From the NCBI RefSeq assembly GCF_000425385.1, contig NZ_AUDI01000019.1:124001-188000 (forward strand): a DNA stretch of 64,000 nucleotides, read 5' to 3'. The notes under the pieces are model-generated. The model did not search any database and had not been told where the DNA came from. It saw only the letters and a list, made by a program, of their open reading frames with translations. This stretch comes from Pseudoduganella violaceinigra DSM 15887 (GTDB taxonomy: Bacteria > Pseudomonadota > Gammaproteobacteria > Burkholderiales > Burkholderiaceae_D). Numbering within the stretch: position 1 is the first letter of the stretch; every line of letters starts with the position of its first letter. Made by a program: the position numbers and the translations under genes. Positions 62,571 through 64,000 of the stretch are shown here, piece by piece.

Positions 62571-63056
62571 ATGAACAAGAGCACATTGATCCCGCTGATG
62601 CTGGCCTCCGTCCTGGCGCTGCCCCTGCTTGGCCGCGCGCAAGAGGGCATGCCGCTTGAGGGCGAGCGTCCGCCGCATGGCGCGGGCTTCGGCGGTCGGC
62701 ATGGCGAAATGCATGGGGGCCGGGCGGGCATGCATTTTCTGCATGGCCTGGAGTTATCGGAGAGCCAAGAGGACAAGCTGTTCCAGTTGATGCATAGCCA
62801 GGCGCCGTACCTGCGCGAACAGGAACGCGCCCATGACAAGGCAGTGCGAGCCCTGCACGAGATGGGCAATGCCGACAAATTCGACGATGCCGCCGCGGCC
62901 AAGCTGGCGCAGGCGGCAGCGCAGGCACAGGCGAACCTGATGCTGGCCCATATCCGCTCGCACCAGAAAGTACTGGCCCTGCTGACTCCTGAGCAGCGCA
63001 AGCAACTCGATGAGCGCAAGGCGCACCCGCAACGAGGAGGCTTCCATGAACGTTAA
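62571..63056 (+). CDS. Spy/CpxP-like periplasmic protein
   Basis: A 161-residue periplasmic protein. A signal peptide (about residues 1-24, LLGRAQEG) is followed by a Gly/His/Met-rich stretch (GGRHGEMHGGRAGMHFLHG) and the LTxxQ motif LTPEQRKQ near the C-terminus. CpxP/Spy proteins act as chaperones or inhibit CpxA. The start at 62571 is preferred over 62451. It overlaps the next gene by 11 bases. The His/Met cluster hints at metal binding. Confidence 0.9.
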   Translation: MNKSTLIPLMLASVLALPLLGRAQEGMPLEGERPPHGAGFGGRHGEMHGGRAGMHFLHGLELSESQEDKLFQLMHSQAPYLREQERAHDKAVRALHEMGNADKFDDAAAAKLAQAAAQAQANLMLAHIRSHQKVLALLTPEQRKQLDERKAHPQRGGFHER

Positions 63057-63573
63057 TTCAATCAACAGCAGCAGCTTCGCCAGCCAAGTCGCTTCCGGCG
63101 GTGGCGCCGATAAGACGCGCCAGGCGCCGCCACCGCCGCCTCCCGGCCCGCCGCCGGGCGAGGGCGGTTTTGTCAGCGCCATCGGTGCGGCGCTGGAATC
63201 CCTTGGCGTAAGCGAGGTGGCGGCCAGCGACAAGGACAATGCCGCATCGGCGATCGGCAGCTTCCTGCAGGAGCTGATGGCCTCCTTGCATAAGCAAGGT
63301 GAAGCCAAAGGCGCCCAGCCTGGTGACGGCTTTGGACGTGGGGGCCCGGGCCGCCTGGCGGACGACTTGACTAGCCTGGTCTCTTCGCTGCAAAGCGATT
63401 CGCCGGAGTCCGCAGAGGCATCATCGCTGGAGACGTCATTTTCCTCGCTGCTCGAATCGCTGGGCGCGGACAGCAGCGACTCCCAGTCCAAGCTGGCCGG
63501 CTTCCTGCAGACCCTGGCCGACAAGCTGCCGCAATCCGGCAGCAGGGGCAACCTGGTTAACACCACGGCCTGA
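63046..63573 (+). CDS. Unknown protein, Pro-rich, in the Spy-like operon
   Basis: A 175-residue protein beginning MNVNSINSSSFASQVASGG, with a Pro-run (PPPPPPGPPPGEGG) near residue 32 and a Ser/Ala/Leu/Gly-rich remainder with acidic and Ser repeats. There is no signal peptide or membrane helix. The start overlaps the Spy-like gene by 11 bases (GAGGAGG just before the ATG), so it should be coexpressed under the CpxR boxes. No family recognised. A terminator follows. Confidence 0.75.
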   Translation: MNVNSINSSSFASQVASGGGADKTRQAPPPPPPGPPPGEGGFVSAIGAALESLGVSEVAASDKDNAASAIGSFLQELMASLHKQGEAKGAQPGDGFGRGGPGRLADDLTSLVSSLQSDSPESAEASSLETSFSSLLESLGADSSDSQSKLAGFLQTLADKLPQSGSRGNLVNTTA

Positions 63574-63621
63574 TCCTCGCAGCGGCGCCGCTGAACCTGG
63601 CGGTCGCTGCCTGATCCTGAC

Positions 63622-63643
63622 CGGGCGAAGTACGTTTCGCCCG
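63622..63643 (+). terminator. Terminator-like hairpin after the Spy-like operon
   Basis: CGGGCGAA-GTACGT-TTCGCCCG, an 8-bp perfect stem, is followed by ATTTCCCCC-TTTT, a broken T-tract. It lies 48 bases after the last gene of the unit and before the sigma-54 promoter. Confidence 0.6.
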
Positions 63644-63711
63644 ATTTCCCCCTTTTCGGCTCCGCGCGAAACGCAGTTCGCCGTGAGGGCCCCCGCGCCC
63701 CGGGGCCGCGC

Positions 63712-63727
63712 TGGCACGCGCCTTGCA
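63712..63727 (+). promoter_or_regulatory. Sigma-54 promoter
   Basis: TGGCACG-CGCC-TTGCA matches the full -24/-12 consensus, GG and GC 10 bases apart. Transcription would start near 63738, 23 bases before the ATG at 63761. The gene after it thus needs RpoN and an AAA+ activator, whose binding site may lie in the 63574-63700 GC-rich stretch, though none is recognised. Confidence 0.85.
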
Positions 63728-63760
63728 CTAGTCCTCGTGTGGCCTAGGCATGGAGAAAGC

Positions 63761-64000
63761 ATGGACCGTCTGATCAGCTATCGACCGGAAGTGGAGCTCG
63801 CGCCGGCGGCAGCGCATGCCGCCTGGCGCGACGACAGCCTGGCGCAAGCGGCCGAGCTGCTGTCGGCGCACCGGGAAGGGCGCTTGCCGGCCTGGTTGCG
63901 GCGCGCGGCGCCGGGCCTGGACAGCGTCCTGCCCGCGCTCGCGCAGCAAGTGTTGGCTGCCGGGCCCAAAGCTGGCCGCCTGCTCGGCATGGAGCTCGAA
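63761..64000 (+). CDS. Partial unknown gene with sigma-54 promoter
   Basis: The first 80 codons of a gene running off the right edge. GGAGAAAG sits at a good distance from the ATG. The product begins MDRLISYRPEVELAPAAAHA and is rich in Ala, Leu and Arg; it is probably helical, without a signal peptide. I do not recognise a family. Control by sigma-54 is the only functional clue. Confidence 0.75.
   Translation, partial: MDRLISYRPEVELAPAAAHAAWRDDSLAQAAELLSAHREGRLPAWLRRAAPGLDSVLPALAQQVLAAGPKAGRLLGMELE

Noticed and set aside
1..64000. CRISPR arrays, tRNA or rRNA genes, insertion sequences
   Set aside because: No regularly spaced repeats, no clover-leaf candidate I could support, and no transposase frames.

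Overview
This 64 kb window is a high-GC, gene-dense chromosomal segment. Gene order and content point to a betaproteobacterium, most likely Oxalobacteraceae (Massilia, Duganella or a relative). Supporting signs are a class I phaC followed by phaR, bamD divergent from rluD-pgeF, prfB and lysS in one operon, recJ behind an RPE-type regulatory gene and divergent from a lol operon, and a PEP-CTERM protein. The genus is inference; no rRNA or tRNA was seen. About 60 genes are supported, two of them cut by the window edges. No intergenic gap exceeds about 250 bp, and there is no IS element, prophage or CRISPR array.

Layout. 0-8.7 kb: partial HD-GYP-like gene, aminotransferase, PIN protein, yaaA, bamD, rluD-pgeF, phaC-phaR. 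8.7-16.5 kb: rimO, cystathionine beta-lyase-like enzyme, di-heme cytochrome, small membrane and GFA proteins, CoA transferase, GNAT, serB. 16.5-28 kb: mfd, lipase with its foldase, chemoreceptor, then a PBP1A / orphan substrate-binding protein / PP2C phosphatase operon. 28-39.9 kb: OPT transporter with an amidohydrolase, glpD, POT peptide transporter, ppnN, and prfB-HAD-lysS, where prfB carries the programmed +1 frameshift. 39.9-43.1 kb (accessory): a five-gene cassette with three phage-collar-domain paralogues, a GNAT and a DUF6916 protein, next to a PEP-CTERM protein. 43.3-49.6 kb (accessory): cpdB-like lipoprotein, DUF2288, a RES-Xre toxin-antitoxin pair, an isolated shortened tssF-tssG pair, and a SnoaL-like secreted protein. 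49.6-60.3 kb: recJ, RPE-type protein, lolC-lolE-lolD-tatD-comEC, alpha/beta hydrolase, dcd. 60.3-64 kb: CpxA/CpxR-like two-component system facing a Spy/CpxP-like gene across two tandem CpxR-type boxes, a Pro-rich unknown protein, and a partial unknown gene behind a textbook sigma-54 promoter.

The strongest leads are: a family of long near-perfect palindromes with conserved outer arms and different inner stems, all at 3'-3' gene junctions; the collar-domain cassette; the stand-alone TssF/TssG pair beside a toxin-antitoxin locus; a hairpin element shared upstream of the PEP-CTERM and collar genes; and the CpxR and sigma-54 sites near the right end.
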